64,000 nt of DNA from Nitrospirota bacterium (GCA_040755395.1 JBFMAX010000002.1:372001-436000), one strand, 5' to 3'. Counted from the first letter of the stretch, positions 1 to 9,502 are shown. Made by a program: numbers and translations. The notes: generated from the letters alone by a model not told the origin.

Positions 1-914
1 AACGATTCCCGGGTTGGGCGCTTGGTGATGTAGTTGAGCAATCCACCGGGGCTCCCCTGCCCATAGAGAAACGACGCCGGCCCGCGCAGCACTTCGATCC
101 GTTCGGCGCCGTAGGGCTCGAGGTTGTAACTGACGGCAAAGCCCGGGTTGCGAAGTTGCAATCCATCCCGGAACAGCCCGTTGGTGGTGGCATCGAACCC
201 GCGGAATCGCAGAAAGGTGAAGCGAGGCTCGAAGCCGAAGGGCTCCGCCTGCACGCCGGCGGTGTACCGCAGCGCTTCGGCGATGGTATTGACCTCCTGG
301 GCGGTCATCCGATCGCGCGTAATCACCGTGATCGACTGCGGTGTCTCGACCAGGGGCGTCGCGCTTTTTGTGGCCGAGGTCGCGTCCTCGGTCACATAGC
401 CTTTGTCTTGAACCTCCTTGACGACGATCTCCGGAACCTTCACCGGCTTTTGGCCGTCCTGTGCGTTGGGCGGCGTGCCCTCGGGCGTCGCCGGCGGTTT
501 TGGGATCTGCGCGGCCGGCGCCGGCGGTGTCGGCGGTGCGGCGCGCTCCAGCGTGACGGTTCCTTCGCTGGTGACGCGATAGGTCAAGCCGGTGCCGGCC
601 AGCAGCAGGCGCAACGCCTCCTCGCGCGTGTGGACCCCCGACACGCCGTGAGTCTGCACCCCGCGCGTCATGTCCGCGTCGTAGAACAACTCCAGTCCGG
701 CGACGTCGGAGAATTGAAGCAGCGCGGAGGACAAGGGCTGCGCCGGAATGTCGAATACCCTCTCCCCTCTTGCAGATGATTCCTGAGCGAGCAGCATCTC
801 GCTCGACAGTCCGAACCAGCCGATCAACGCGACGAGCATCGCTGCGACGAGGCCGCCGCGTCCTTGTCTAGACCGTGGCTCGGAAGCGTCTCCCCTCCCT
901 GATTCGCTCGACAT
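1..914 (-). CDS. TonB-dependent siderophore receptor, N-terminal part (cut by window edge)
   Basis: This is the first ~304 residues of an outer-membrane receptor for a ferric chelate; the rest lies left of the window. An ATG at 914 follows a GGGAGG ribosome site. A hydrophobic signal segment comes first, then an STN signalling domain (about residues 45-110), a Pro/Ala-rich linker, a TonB-box-like stretch (VKVPEIVVKEV), and the plug domain with RIEVLRGPASFLYG and GGLLNYITKRP. The STN domain marks it as a transducer receptor that signals to FecR, and fecR and fecI lie directly upstream in the same direction. The ligand cannot be read from the sequence. No Fur box was seen in front of it, so control probably comes through the adjacent FecI. 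Confidence 0.9.
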   Translation of the reverse strand, partial: MSSESGRGDASEPRSRQGRGGLVAAMLVALIGWFGLSSEMLLAQESSARGERVFDIPAQPLSSALLQFSDVAGLELFYDADMTRGVQTHGVSGVHTREEALRLLLAGTGLTYRVTSEGTVTLERAAPPTPPAPAAQIPKPPATPEGTPPNAQDGQKPVKVPEIVVKEVQDKGYVTEDATSATKSATPLVETPQSITVITRDRMTAQEVNTIAEALRYTAGVQAEPFGFEPRFTFLRFRGFDATTNGLFRDGLQLRNPGFAVSYNLEPYGAERIEVLRGPASFLYGQGSPGGLLNYITKRPTRES

Positions 915-978
915 ACGTGTGACCTCCCTTCCGGTGAAGAGCCGAAACCGGTCGCCTCGGGAACGCGCCGCTTCGGTC

Positions 979-2022
979 TCAGTGGGGAAGACGACTGTCG
1001 AGGGCGGGAGGTCTAGTGGAAAGGCGCTGCTGGTACAAAAGAACCAGTCGATCGGTCAGCCGGACCGCGCGGATCGGCAAGGTCTCTTCAATCGTGCGTA
1101 ACGCCCTGTCGGGGTGTGTCGTGTCGAAAACGCCGGTGACGGAAACCGACTGCAACGCCGGATCGGGAAGGAGAATATATCCCCTACTGTAGCGGCTCAA
1201 CTCATGCAGGACTTCCGCGAGCGGTTGATTGTCGAAGACGAGCCGGCCTCGGCGCCAGGCGACGACACGATCGGCGTCTACCTCGCGAACCGGGCCGATG
1301 GCGCCGTCAGGGCCGTAGGTCGTCTGCTGCCCGCTGGAGAGACGGGTCGGCGGGCTCTGCCCGGCGGAGATCAGCACCTGATGCTGAAGGACGGTCACGG
1401 TGACACGGTCGTCCTCGGCTCGCACATTGAAAGCCGTGCCCAGCGCCCGCGTGACGCCGGCCGCCGCCGCCACCTCGAACGGGCGGGACGAATCGGGAGC
1501 AACCGTAAACATCGCCTCGCCTTCGTGCAGCGTAATGCGGCGAGCCTCATCGGAGAACATCACGGAGACGGCGGTGCCGGTGTTCATCTCCATGACGGAC
1601 CCGTCGGCCAGCGGCACCGTCCGATGCTCGCCGACGGCGGTGCGATAATCCGCGGACCAATGCAGCGTCTCCGCCAGCCACCCTGCGCCGACCGTAGCCG
1701 CCGCCAGACTGGCGGCGAGCGCGGCGACACGGAGCTGACGACGGCGCCGTCGCGAGGAATGTCGGGCGTCTCCCGACGCGCCCGCTCGTTTCTCGATCGC
1801 CTGCTCGATCTCGCACACATCTTCGGGTGCGAGCGCGTCCAATCCGTTCCAGAATGCCGCCAGATTCGCATAGGCGGCGGCATGCGTCGGCGCGGCGGCC
1901 AGCCACGCTTCAAATCGCTCGCGGTCCGAAACAGGTGTCTCGTGGTCCTGCAGACGAACCACCCACTCGATGGCTTCAGTGGTCGCGTCACCGCGGCGAT
2001 CATGTTGCGCTCGTGCGTTCAT
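979..2022 (-). CDS. fecR: FecR-type anti-sigma regulator
   Basis: This 347-residue inner-membrane regulator relays occupancy of the TonB receptor to the ECF sigma factor. The cytoplasmic N-terminal part has the family start (EAIEWVVRLQD, then an FEAWL motif). A single membrane helix lies near residues 98-118, followed by the periplasmic FecR domain with HEGEAMFTVAPD and VTRALGTAFNVR. The C-terminal ~70 residues form an STN-like unit (LAEVLHELSRYSRGYI). The gene sits between fecI (61 bp upstream) and the receptor (64 bp downstream), the standard fecI-fecR-receptor order. Length and motifs are normal. The signalling role is inferred from the family. Confidence 0.9.
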   Translation of the reverse strand: MNARAQHDRRGDATTEAIEWVVRLQDHETPVSDRERFEAWLAAAPTHAAAYANLAAFWNGLDALAPEDVCEIEQAIEKRAGASGDARHSSRRRRRQLRVAALAASLAAATVGAGWLAETLHWSADYRTAVGEHRTVPLADGSVMEMNTGTAVSVMFSDEARRITLHEGEAMFTVAPDSSRPFEVAAAAGVTRALGTAFNVRAEDDRVTVTVLQHQVLISAGQSPPTRLSSGQQTTYGPDGAIGPVREVDADRVVAWRRGRLVFDNQPLAEVLHELSRYSRGYILLPDPALQSVSVTGVFDTTHPDRALRTIEETLPIRAVRLTDRLVLLYQQRLSTRPPALDSRLPH

Positions 2023-2083
2023 CAGGTCCCTGATCGTGTACGACGTTTCAACGTCGGTTCGCCTCCAGTCACACCCGCACGCC

Positions 2084-2626
2084 TCAGGTCGACGCCTCGT
2101 CGATCCGGCGCTTACAGTGTGCCAGGGCCTTGATCATGTGCTTGACCACCGTGCTTCGCGCGATGCCCAACCGCACCGAGACTTCGGCATAGCTCAGGTG
2201 CTTGAACTTGTGCAGGATGAAGACCTCGCGGCATTTGGGCGGCAGCTCGGCGATGGCCTGCTTCAAAATTTCCACTTGTTGCTTGGTGAAGATTTGCGTC
2301 TCAGCAGAGGGACGGGCGTCCGGGATGTCGTCCCGGATCTCCTCGTCGGAGAGATGGTCGCCACGGTGCTGCCGGCGGCGGAGATGATCGGTGGCCAGGT
2401 TCGCGGCGATTCGGAAGAGCCAGGCGCGAGGATTCTCAATGGCCACGGCCGGCGCGCTTTGCATCAGGCGCAGGAAGGTATCCTGCAGCACATCCGACGC
2501 CGTCTCGGGACATTTCAGCCGGCGGAGGAGGAACTGCCGAATGTCGTGCGCATGGGGTTGAAAACGCTCCGCCCACTCGCGTTGGGTCACGGCTAGCCCC
2601 GTCTTCTGGATTGAACTCGATCCCAT
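2084..2626 (-). CDS. fecI: ECF RNA polymerase sigma factor, FecI-like
   Basis: This 180-residue sigma factor has region 2 near residues 25-95 (DVLQDTFLRLMQ, PRAWLFRIAANLATDHLRR) and region 4 near residues 120-175, with an HTH in YAEVSVRLGIARSTVVKHM. This is the FecI subgroup used for iron-chelate uptake. It is upstream of fecR and of the edge-truncated receptor and probably directs transcription of that receptor when its ligand is bound. No Fur-like site could be made out in the 120 bp upstream, unlike the second system in this window. Confidence 0.92.
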   Translation of the reverse strand: MGSSSIQKTGLAVTQREWAERFQPHAHDIRQFLLRRLKCPETASDVLQDTFLRLMQSAPAVAIENPRAWLFRIAANLATDHLRRRQHRGDHLSDEEIRDDIPDARPSAETQIFTKQQVEILKQAIAELPPKCREVFILHKFKHLSYAEVSVRLGIARSTVVKHMIKALAHCKRRIDEAST

Positions 2627-2749
2627 CGGTCGCGCCGCCTATGCGCGTTCCGTAACCGCCACGGTACGCGCGCCGGCGCACGGAAGGGAATGTTCAAATT
2701 CCAGAGGGAGAAGAAGACCGAGTCGTCGAGGGATGAGCGGGCGGCGGGC

Positions 2750-3502
2750 TTATGTGCGAAGGCCTCCCGCCAGAGTCAGGAGCATCGCGGTGACATACAT
2801 GAGGGCGATGCCCGCGAAGACGCCGAGGGCCATCTGCACCCGGCGCGTGACGGTATAGGTGAGAGCGATGAGGGCCAGAATGACGTACAACAAGGAACCG
2901 GCGGCCAGCGTGTACCAGGCCACCGATAAATACGGGGAAGGATCGAGCCCACTGAGCACGGCGCCCACGCAGGTCGGCGCGCCGGCGAGCAGGCCCAGCA
3001 GCAGCACATCCTTCGCCGGGATCGAGTTCCGGCCGGCCGCGCCGACGATCCCGAACCCCTCGGTGCCGTTATGGAGCGCAAAGCCGGCGACCAACAGCGC
3101 GCTCAACGCCCACTCTCCGTTGGTGTAACTGGTTCCGATGGCCAGGCCTTCCCCGAGGTTGTGCAGACCCATGCCCAGCGCGATGAGGTACGGCAACGAG
3201 AGGACGCGCGTCAGGCGGCGGTGCTTGCCCAGTTGACTCTCTTCCAACACGACCAGGCCGACGAAGCTCACCAGCAAACAGCCGAGCAACACGATCCACG
3301 ACACGACGTCCCGGGCGCCGGTCAGCTCCACCGCTTCATGCATGAGATCGAAAAAGAGATAGACCAGCACGCCGGTCGCCAGACCGATCAGTCCGGCTTC
3401 CCACGCGCGGGACAGCATGCGGCTGGCGAGGAGCGCGAAACCGATGCCCAGATAGACGGGAAAGACGCCGGCTACGGCGCCCATGCCGATGAGTTCAATC
3501 AT
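2750..3502 (-). CDS. ZIP family divalent metal permease
   Basis: This 250-residue integral membrane protein has about eight hydrophobic segments. It carries both ZIP metal-binding signatures: HNLGEG at residues 114-119 in helix IV and HNGTEG at 144-149 in helix V. The family imports zinc, iron or manganese into the cytoplasm. A short charged loop near residues 88-98 takes the place of the His-rich loop of eukaryotic ZIPs. The gene lies between two iron-receptor systems on the same strand, which makes iron or zinc import plausible. It has its own ~200-bp upstream gap, so co-transcription with them is not certain. Confidence 0.88.
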   Translation of the reverse strand: MIELIGMGAVAGVFPVYLGIGFALLASRMLSRAWEAGLIGLATGVLVYLFFDLMHEAVELTGARDVVSWIVLLGCLLVSFVGLVVLEESQLGKHRRLTRVLSLPYLIALGMGLHNLGEGLAIGTSYTNGEWALSALLVAGFALHNGTEGFGIVGAAGRNSIPAKDVLLLGLLAGAPTCVGAVLSGLDPSPYLSVAWYTLAAGSLLYVILALIALTYTVTRRVQMALGVFAGIALMYVTAMLLTLAGGLRT

Positions 3503-3700
3503 CCTGCAACAGCGGTGATCCGATCAGGCCGTTGCGGCCGCGCGCGATCGTCCCGATCGGTCCCTCTACTGTAGACGTTTCTGCGGCGCAGTACCACACC
3601 TGATTTTGAGCCGGTGCGCGGCCGGGGCCGTGCGCCCTCTGCGCCCGCCTCGTTAGTCTCGCCGTTTCCGCATGCCTCGCTTGTCTTGCCCGTCTCGCTT

Positions 3701-6265
3701 CTAATTGAACTCCAGCTTGATCGAGGCGATGACGGTGAGCGGCGCACCGGGAATGATGGAGGTCCGGCTTTCCTGCGTGCCTTCGAAAAAGCGCTGGTCC
3801 AGCAGGTTCCGGAAATTGATCGAGGCAATCAGATTGGTCCGCCGCATCACCTCCGGTTTGCGGTAATACAGCGCCGCATCCAGGCGCACGAAGCCGGGGA
3901 TCTGGAACGTATTGTCGATATCCCCCTGGCGTTTGCCGGCCGCATAGATGCCACCGCCGATTCCAAACCCTTCGAGCAGGCCTGACTGGACGGTGTACAC
4001 GGTCCAGACGCTGCCGCTGTGAAGAGGCGCGTTGGGAAGCGTATGGCCTTCACGGACGACGGCATCACCTCTGGTGATCTCGGCATCAATGTAGGCGTAG
4101 GCGGCGATCACATCCCACCCGGGGAGAATTCGGCCGGTGACATCCAGCTCCACGCCCTGACTCCGCTCCTCCCCCGTCTGCACGATATCGCCAAAGGCGG
4201 GAGGCACACCGGTAAAGAGAAATCGCTGGACGTTCTTTTTCTCGATGCGGAAGACAGCCGTGTTCGCAAAGAGTCTCCCTTCGATCAGCTCCGTCTTGAT
4301 CCCGGCTTCATATTGCCGTGCCGTCTCGGGCTCCGGAAGCGTGCCTGCCGGGGTCATGGCCCTGAAGACGCTGAAATTGTCCAACTGCCTCGCCGATTTG
4401 CTGAAGTTCGCGTAGAGCGAGACCGGCTTGACCGGCTGGTACACCAATCCGACCATCGGGTTAAAGAAGGTATCCGTCTGCTTCGTCTCCGTGCCGGCCA
4501 GTCGGTCATCAAAGTGCTGGTCGAAGATATCGAAACGGCCGCCGAAGGTGAGCTTCAGGTTCTCCCTCAGCTCGATCAGGTCCGAGACGTAGGCGCCCAG
4601 GATATTGTTCGTCAACGTCCCGTCAAAGGTCGTGCTGAACGCGCCCACGTTGAAGGAGTAAACAGGATTGAAGATGTTCATCGTATTGGATACGCCGGCG
4701 AAGTCCACGCGGGTCCTGTGCGTTTCCCGTCCGAGTTCTACGCCGGCGAGCATGCGATGTCCGATCGGCCCGGTGTGGAATCGGCCCACCAGCTCATTCT
4801 GCAGATAATGGCTCTGGACTAGCTGAGGGATCTTGAATCCTGCCAGAAACAGCGTCTCATTGTCGGTGGCGAGGAAGCTCGGCTCGACGCTGTTGTAGTC
4901 CTCGCTGGCCACCGCCGCGCGGAAGGCGGAGCGCCAGGCCCATGCATCCGAGAACTCATGGAGGAGGATCAGGGTGGCTTTGCCTTGGTTGTAAGTATTC
5001 CGGCGAAAGGGATCTCCAAGGAAGCGACTGACCGGAATATTCGCGACGCCGGTCCCGACCGCGACCAAGCCTCGGTCGATGGGTCTCGTGTCATAGAGGA
5101 ACTCCCCTTCGAAGCGGAAGTTTGTCCGTGAGCCGAGCTGCCAGCCGATCGTCGGCGCGGCAAAGAATCGCTCACTGACCACGAGATCTCTGAAGCTATG
5201 GGCATGTTCGTAGACGCCGTTGAAGCGATGCAGCAGGGACTTGCCGGACATCAGAGGTCCGGAAACATCGATCGTCGGCCGATAGAGGTTATAGCTGCCG
5301 ACGATCATGTCCGCCGCATAGTAAGGACTCGACAACGGCTTCTTCGTGATCAGGTTGACGATTCCGCCCGGATCGGTTCGGCCGTAGAGAAACGAGCCGG
5401 GACCCTTCAGCACCTCGATCCGTTCGAGATTGGCGACTTCCCGCTGGGTCCGAGAGGAAAACGTGCTGTCGTCGCGGAAGCCGTTCTTGAAGATGTTCAC
5501 GTCCGTGGTGAACCCTCGGATGTTGAAACGCTCGGCCCGGCCGCCGGCGCCGTGCGGGATCGAAGTGCCGCTGATGTTCCGTATCACGTCTTCGATCCGT
5601 ACGGCCTTCCGGTCGTCCATCACTTGCCGGGTGATGACATCGACCGACAGCGGGAGGTCGCGCTGGGGTGCCGGCAACCGCGTGGCCGAGGACACCTCCT
5701 CGACCGCATAGTCCCCCTCCCGCACCTCCTTGACCACGACCTCCGGCACCTTGACCGGTTTCTGGCCGTCGCGCTCCGCCCTGTCCTCCGGCGTTTCGTG
5801 CTCGCCGGATTGGGAGTCCGAGGAAGCGGCGCTGCGGTCATCGGACCGACGATGGAACTCTTTGACGAGCGTGATGGTGTTGGGAGCGGTAATCCGATAG
5901 TCCAAGCCGGTGTCTTTGAGTACAATCCGCAACGCGTCGCCGGGACGATGGAATCCGATCACTCCATCGGTCGTGAGCCCCTCCGTCATCTCCGACGTAA
6001 ACAGCAGTCGCAGGTTCGCTTGATCGGCGAATTGTGTCAGGGCCGGTCCGAGTGGTTGAGGCTCGATATGGAATTCGACCGTTCGCACTTGCGGCGACTC
6101 CGGCGTGGCTTGCGCGACTCGCGCGTGAACCGGCCCATGTCGGCCAATGGGGTGCGGCTGGTCGTGTCGCAGGTCCGGCTGGGCTTGAGCATGGATCGGT
6201 TGCATCGCCAGCGCGGCAATGATGAATGCGCGGCACGTTGCGGTCGCTCTCGGAGCTGACGCCAT
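3701..6265 (-). CDS. TonB-dependent siderophore receptor with STN signalling domain
   Basis: This complete 854-residue outer-membrane receptor has a signal peptide (cleavage near HAQAQ), an STN domain (about residues 60-135), a low-complexity acidic linker and a TonB-box-like VKVPEVVVKEV. A plug domain follows with RIEVLKGPGSFLYG and GGIVNLITKKP, then a 22-strand-type barrel ending in KLEFN with a terminal aromatic region. It is the last gene of a minus-strand run tonB-fecI-fecR-receptor. Its linker is nearly identical to that of the receptor at the left edge (both have DGQKPVKVPE), which suggests duplication. Siderophore type is inferred from the family; the substrate is unknown. Confidence 0.93.
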   Translation of the reverse strand: MASAPRATATCRAFIIAALAMQPIHAQAQPDLRHDQPHPIGRHGPVHARVAQATPESPQVRTVEFHIEPQPLGPALTQFADQANLRLLFTSEMTEGLTTDGVIGFHRPGDALRIVLKDTGLDYRITAPNTITLVKEFHRRSDDRSAASSDSQSGEHETPEDRAERDGQKPVKVPEVVVKEVREGDYAVEEVSSATRLPAPQRDLPLSVDVITRQVMDDRKAVRIEDVIRNISGTSIPHGAGGRAERFNIRGFTTDVNIFKNGFRDDSTFSSRTQREVANLERIEVLKGPGSFLYGRTDPGGIVNLITKKPLSSPYYAADMIVGSYNLYRPTIDVSGPLMSGKSLLHRFNGVYEHAHSFRDLVVSERFFAAPTIGWQLGSRTNFRFEGEFLYDTRPIDRGLVAVGTGVANIPVSRFLGDPFRRNTYNQGKATLILLHEFSDAWAWRSAFRAAVASEDYNSVEPSFLATDNETLFLAGFKIPQLVQSHYLQNELVGRFHTGPIGHRMLAGVELGRETHRTRVDFAGVSNTMNIFNPVYSFNVGAFSTTFDGTLTNNILGAYVSDLIELRENLKLTFGGRFDIFDQHFDDRLAGTETKQTDTFFNPMVGLVYQPVKPVSLYANFSKSARQLDNFSVFRAMTPAGTLPEPETARQYEAGIKTELIEGRLFANTAVFRIEKKNVQRFLFTGVPPAFGDIVQTGEERSQGVELDVTGRILPGWDVIAAYAYIDAEITRGDAVVREGHTLPNAPLHSGSVWTVYTVQSGLLEGFGIGGGIYAAGKRQGDIDNTFQIPGFVRLDAALYYRKPEVMRRTNLIASINFRNLLDQRFFEGTQESRTSIIPGAPLTVIASIKLEFN

Positions 6266-6387
6266 GGATCCCCTCCTGGTTACGCGGTTCGAGGCTTTCG
6301 CGCAAAAGCGGCTCGGTGTCAGCTACTAAGACGAACGAGGCGGGGAAACTTGCAATGGGGTTTTTGCGGTTGATTCGGGAGGGAGGA

Positions 6388-7392
6388 CTATTGGCGGAGC
6401 AGAACCAGATAAGGCGTCAGGCTGATTGTGCGAACGCGGAGCACACGCTTGACGGCTTCCAGGGCGCCGTCCGGATCGGCGGTCTCGAACACCCCCGTCA
6501 CCCGAAGGTCGCGCAGACGGGAATCGGCGACGACGATGCGGCCTCGACGGTAGCGATTCAGTTCCTCGACCACGGCGGCCAGGGGCTGCGAGGCGAAGAT
6601 CAGCTTACCTCGCCGCCACGCGGCGGCCGACCGCAGATCGGCAAGTTCGATCCGACCGAGTCCCGTGTCGGGCGAATAGCCGACGCGTTCCCCTTCCAGG
6701 AGTGTGACGGCGTCCATGCCGTCGCCGGCCGGGCCGGACACGCGAACCGCGTGTTCGAGAACGGTCACCGTAACCGCGCCATCTTGTAGGCGGACTGCGA
6801 ACTCGGTCCCGAGAGCGCGGGTCGCCACCCCGGCGCTCGTTACGGTGAACGGCCGGGTCGGATCCGGCGCCACGACGAAGTCGGCTTCCCCGCGGAGCAG
6901 GCGCACCGAGCGGGCCTTGCCGGTGATGGTCACGTCGAGGGCGGTATCGGTATTGAGGAACAGGGTGCTGCCGTCGGCCAGCGTGACACGCCGTTGCTCG
7001 CCGGTCGCGGTCCGATAATCCGCCAAATCGGCCCGCATGATGTCGAGCATGCCGGCAGACCAGAGACCGCCGGCCACCAGGAGCACCGTCGCCGCGACGG
7101 CCCAGGTGCGCGCCGGTATCCTCGCCGTTCTCACCTCCGGGCGAAGCGATGCGGGTTGCGCAGGCGGCTCTGGGTTGATATGGAGGGGCGGATTGAGGGG
7201 AAGCCGTCCCAGACCTTTCCACAAGGCCTCGGCCTCCTGAAATGCCGCTTCATGCGCCGGGCTGTGAGCCCGCCAGTTCGCGCATCGGCGTTGCAGATCG
7301 TCCGTGGCCTGACCCGACTGCAACTGCACCAGCCAGTCGATGGCCTCGTCCACCAGCCGTTCGCTTGGATCTTGCGGATCGGAGAGGTTCAT
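6388..7392 (-). CDS. fecR: FecR-type anti-sigma regulator (second system)
   Basis: This 334-residue transmembrane regulator belongs to the second iron-signalling system. The ATG at 7392 is used because the protein then begins MNLSDPQDPSERLVDEAIDWL, the normal FecR start. The longer open frame upstream has no family similarity. A membrane helix lies near residues 105-125. The FecR domain contains LLRGEADFVVAPD and GVATRALGTEFAVR, and an STN-like C-terminus follows (LAAVVEELNRYRRGRIVV). It lies 130 bp after fecI and 122 bp before its receptor. It is clearly related to the FecR at 979-2022. Confidence 0.9.
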   Translation of the reverse strand: MNLSDPQDPSERLVDEAIDWLVQLQSGQATDDLQRRCANWRAHSPAHEAAFQEAEALWKGLGRLPLNPPLHINPEPPAQPASLRPEVRTARIPARTWAVAATVLLVAGGLWSAGMLDIMRADLADYRTATGEQRRVTLADGSTLFLNTDTALDVTITGKARSVRLLRGEADFVVAPDPTRPFTVTSAGVATRALGTEFAVRLQDGAVTVTVLEHAVRVSGPAGDGMDAVTLLEGERVGYSPDTGLGRIELADLRSAAAWRRGKLIFASQPLAAVVEELNRYRRGRIVVADSRLRDLRVTGVFETADPDGALEAVKRVLRVRTISLTPYLVLLRQ

Positions 7393-7522
7393 GGAGCGCT
7401 GTTCCCTCGGCGGCTTCCGAGCTCCTGCGCCGATCCGGATGTGCGCGGGAAACATGCCGAGAGGTCGTACTCTATAAGACGATCGGCCGGACAAGATCAA
7501 TACCATCTTCGTGCGCCGTGGC

Positions 7523-8038
7523 TCACGGCCAATTCGAGCGAAGGCGGCGGCGGCAATGTTTGAGGGCTTGCGCGATATACTTGGCCACCATGCTTTCTGA
7601 GACGCCGAGGTGTGCGGCGATCTCAGCATGGCTTTTCCCCTCCAGCCGGTTCAGGATGAGCGCCTGCCGGCATTTAGGAGAGAGTTCCGCCACGGCCGCC
7701 GAGAGGATCGCCACCGTCTGCTTGGCATGGAGGGCATCCTCGGCGGACGGCTCCCGGCTGGGCACCTCGACGGGAAGCGGGTCAGGGGAAAGGATCTCAA
7801 TCTGCCGTTGAGAACGCCGCAGGTGATCGATCGCCAGATTCGAGGCGATCCGAAACAGAAAGGCGCGGGGATGCTCGATGGTGAGCCTCGGTCCCAGACT
7901 CACCAGTCGAAGATACGTTTCCTGAACACAATCGGCGGCCAGATCGTGACAACCCAGCTTGCGTGTCAAAAAGGCCAGCAGGTCCCGGCGATACTGTTGG
8001 AACGAAGTCAGCCAATCGACTCTCTGAGTACCCGCCAT
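7523..8038 (-). CDS. fecI: ECF RNA polymerase sigma factor, FecI-like (second system)
   Basis: This 171-residue sigma factor starts at an ATG at 8038 (MAGTQRVDWLTSF). The upstream extension of the frame overlaps tonB and is not credible. Region 2 contains DCVQETYLRLVS and PRAFLFRIASNLAIDHLRR. Region 4 carries the HTH HAEIAAHLGVSESMVAKYI. It starts 10 bp after the tonB stop codon, so the two are very probably one transcript. It should direct transcription of the receptor at 3701-6265 on a FecR signal. Confidence 0.91.
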   Translation of the reverse strand: MAGTQRVDWLTSFQQYRRDLLAFLTRKLGCHDLAADCVQETYLRLVSLGPRLTIEHPRAFLFRIASNLAIDHLRRSQRQIEILSPDPLPVEVPSREPSAEDALHAKQTVAILSAAVAELSPKCRQALILNRLEGKSHAEIAAHLGVSESMVAKYIAQALKHCRRRLRSNWP

Positions 8039-8048
8039 TTGCAACTCT

Positions 8049-9029
8049 TCACTCCAGCCGGTAGCCGATCGGAATCTGAACGACGACCTGCGGTCGTCCC
8101 AGCGGATGGGCCAGCGACACGGGAGAGGCCCGGTGCAACAGTGCGACGGCATCCTGATCGAGCATGGTGTATCCGGAACTTTGAACGACCGTAATGTCGG
8201 AAATGGACCCGTCAGCCTGAATGACGGCTTCCAGGACGACGTTGCCTTGCCAACGATTGCTCTTGGCCAGATAGGGATATCGCTTGAGGCGCTCCACCTG
8301 GACATGCAGAGCGTCGGCGAGCCAGCCATAGTCCGCCCGCAGCGGCCTGGACACCGCCCCTGCCCGCTCCTGCGCGGGAGGGCGCGTCACCAGTTTGGCG
8401 ACGTCTTGGATCGCCGGCTCCTGCACGAGAGGCGAGTCTTGTTCAGGATCGACCTCCGGCGGAGGGAGGTCCGCCTGTCCTGCCGTTGAGAGCGGGACCG
8501 GATCGTCGACGGAGGTCTGCGGCTGGACGTTCGTGGGGTCGCGCGGAATCGGTGTGTGCCGGCGAGGCGCCGGAGATGACGCGGCCGGCTTCGGGACGGC
8601 GTCGCGCACTGTTTGCCGCGCCCGGTCTACCACGATCTCGGCCGTGTCGTGGTCGAGCGGGACGGAAGGATGGGAAACCTCCGAGATCGTCGCGGGATCG
8701 GCTGCTGTGTTGTCCGCGCTCGGAGAAGATTCAAGGGGCGGAGCGACGGGCCGAGTGGGTTCGCTTTCCGATGTGGCCGGCGGCGATTCCGGCGCCATGT
8801 CGAACGAGGACGGCACCTCGGCGGCGAACGGCGACGGATGGGTCTGGATGATTGTCACGTCCCACTGGAAGACCTTGCGACGGGGCAATGGATTCCAATC
8901 GGCGGCCACTACGAGGGCGGTTCCGACCAGCAGGCTGTGAAGTGTCAGCGATATCAGCCACCCACGGAGAATGCCGCCGGTGGTTGAAACCGGCAATCGA
9001 CGGGCGCGCGAGACATTGCGATGCATCAT
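8049..9029 (-). CDS. tonB: TonB family energy transducer
   Basis: This 326-residue periplasm-spanning protein couples the proton-motive force to outer-membrane receptors. One N-terminal membrane anchor lies near residues 22-44, followed by a long Pro/Glu/Ser-rich stretch that bridges the periplasm. The TonB C-terminal domain covers about residues 240-326 (KRYPYLAKSNRWQG, then ADGSISDITVVQSSGY). No exbB or exbD lies in the window, so these must be supplied elsewhere. It is first in the tonB-fecI-fecR-receptor run and has a Fur-like box just upstream. The start codon is uncertain by one codon because two ATGs are adjacent and no clear ribosome site is visible. Confidence 0.88.
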   Translation of the reverse strand: MMHRNVSRARRLPVSTTGGILRGWLISLTLHSLLVGTALVVAADWNPLPRRKVFQWDVTIIQTHPSPFAAEVPSSFDMAPESPPATSESEPTRPVAPPLESSPSADNTAADPATISEVSHPSVPLDHDTAEIVVDRARQTVRDAVPKPAASSPAPRRHTPIPRDPTNVQPQTSVDDPVPLSTAGQADLPPPEVDPEQDSPLVQEPAIQDVAKLVTRPPAQERAGAVSRPLRADYGWLADALHVQVERLKRYPYLAKSNRWQGNVVLEAVIQADGSISDITVVQSSGYTMLDQDAVALLHRASPVSLAHPLGRPQVVVQIPIGYRLE

Positions 9030-9057
9030 GAAGTCCGTGTTCGGTGCGAAAATCGGT

Positions 9058-9076
9058 GAAAATGAGAACTGTTATC
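9058..9076 (-). promoter_or_regulatory. Candidate Fur box ahead of the tonB operon
   Basis: The 19 bases at 9058-9076 match the classical Fur consensus (GATAATGATAATCATTATC) at 14 of 19 positions. They begin 29 bp upstream of the tonB start at 9029, inside an AT-rich patch that stands out from the GC-rich surroundings. Position and content fit iron-dependent repression of tonB-fecI-fecR-receptor. No clear -35/-10 pair could be chosen with confidence. Confidence 0.6.
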
Positions 9077-9310
9077 ATGTTAATATTACAACGATGACGG
9101 GGGCGACGGACATGTTCATTTTCCAGATCGTGAAAAGCGGCCCAGGCCGGTCCTTGGACTGTGCCGGAGCATGCCTGTCCCGTCTGCCGAACTGCTCTTG
9201 TCGTGCGTCGCGCCGAAGGAGGAATGGCGGAACGGCGGGAATGTTGCGAGGAACCGAGGCGGGTGAGTCGGCCGGGTCGCGCGGTATCTATGATAGGGTC
9301 CGCCGGTGTC

Positions 9311-9502
9311 TCATGGTTTCTTGGCCGCGAACACCGTCGCGTCGCAACTGATGTATTTGATCTGCTTCATGGGGATGATGATGACTTCTTTCGGAGAATC
9401 GACCTCCAGCACCTCCATGTCGTCGCTGATGGTGTGACGGATCGCGTCTTTGACGAGCAGCTCTTGATTGTCGGTGAAGATGACTTTGACCCAATATTGC
9501 AC
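9311..9502 (-). CDS. Small conserved-looking protein of unknown function (63 aa)
   Basis: The GTG at 9502 is chosen because an AGGAG ribosome site ends 7 bp upstream; the longer frame to 9532 has none. The protein begins with a beta-rich pattern (YWVKVIFTDNQELLVKDA) and continues with EVIIIPMKQIKYISC. The hydrophobic alternation suggests a compact, mostly beta, Sm-like or PilZ-sized fold, but I do not recognise a family. It is not obviously in an operon: proC ends 86 bp upstream of its start. The codon pattern and ribosome site support a real gene. Confidence 0.6.
   Translation of the reverse strand: MQYWVKVIFTDNQELLVKDAIRHTISDDMEVLEVDSPKEVIIIPMKQIKYISCDATVFAAKKP

Noticed and set aside
5198-6259. 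353-codon plus-strand frame opposite the TonB receptor
   Set aside because: Shadow of the receptor gene; its composition is that of reversed coding DNA.
8971-9351. 126-codon frame running through the tonB promoter region
   Set aside because: It covers the Fur-like site and the start of tonB, and the protein has no fold-like pattern.
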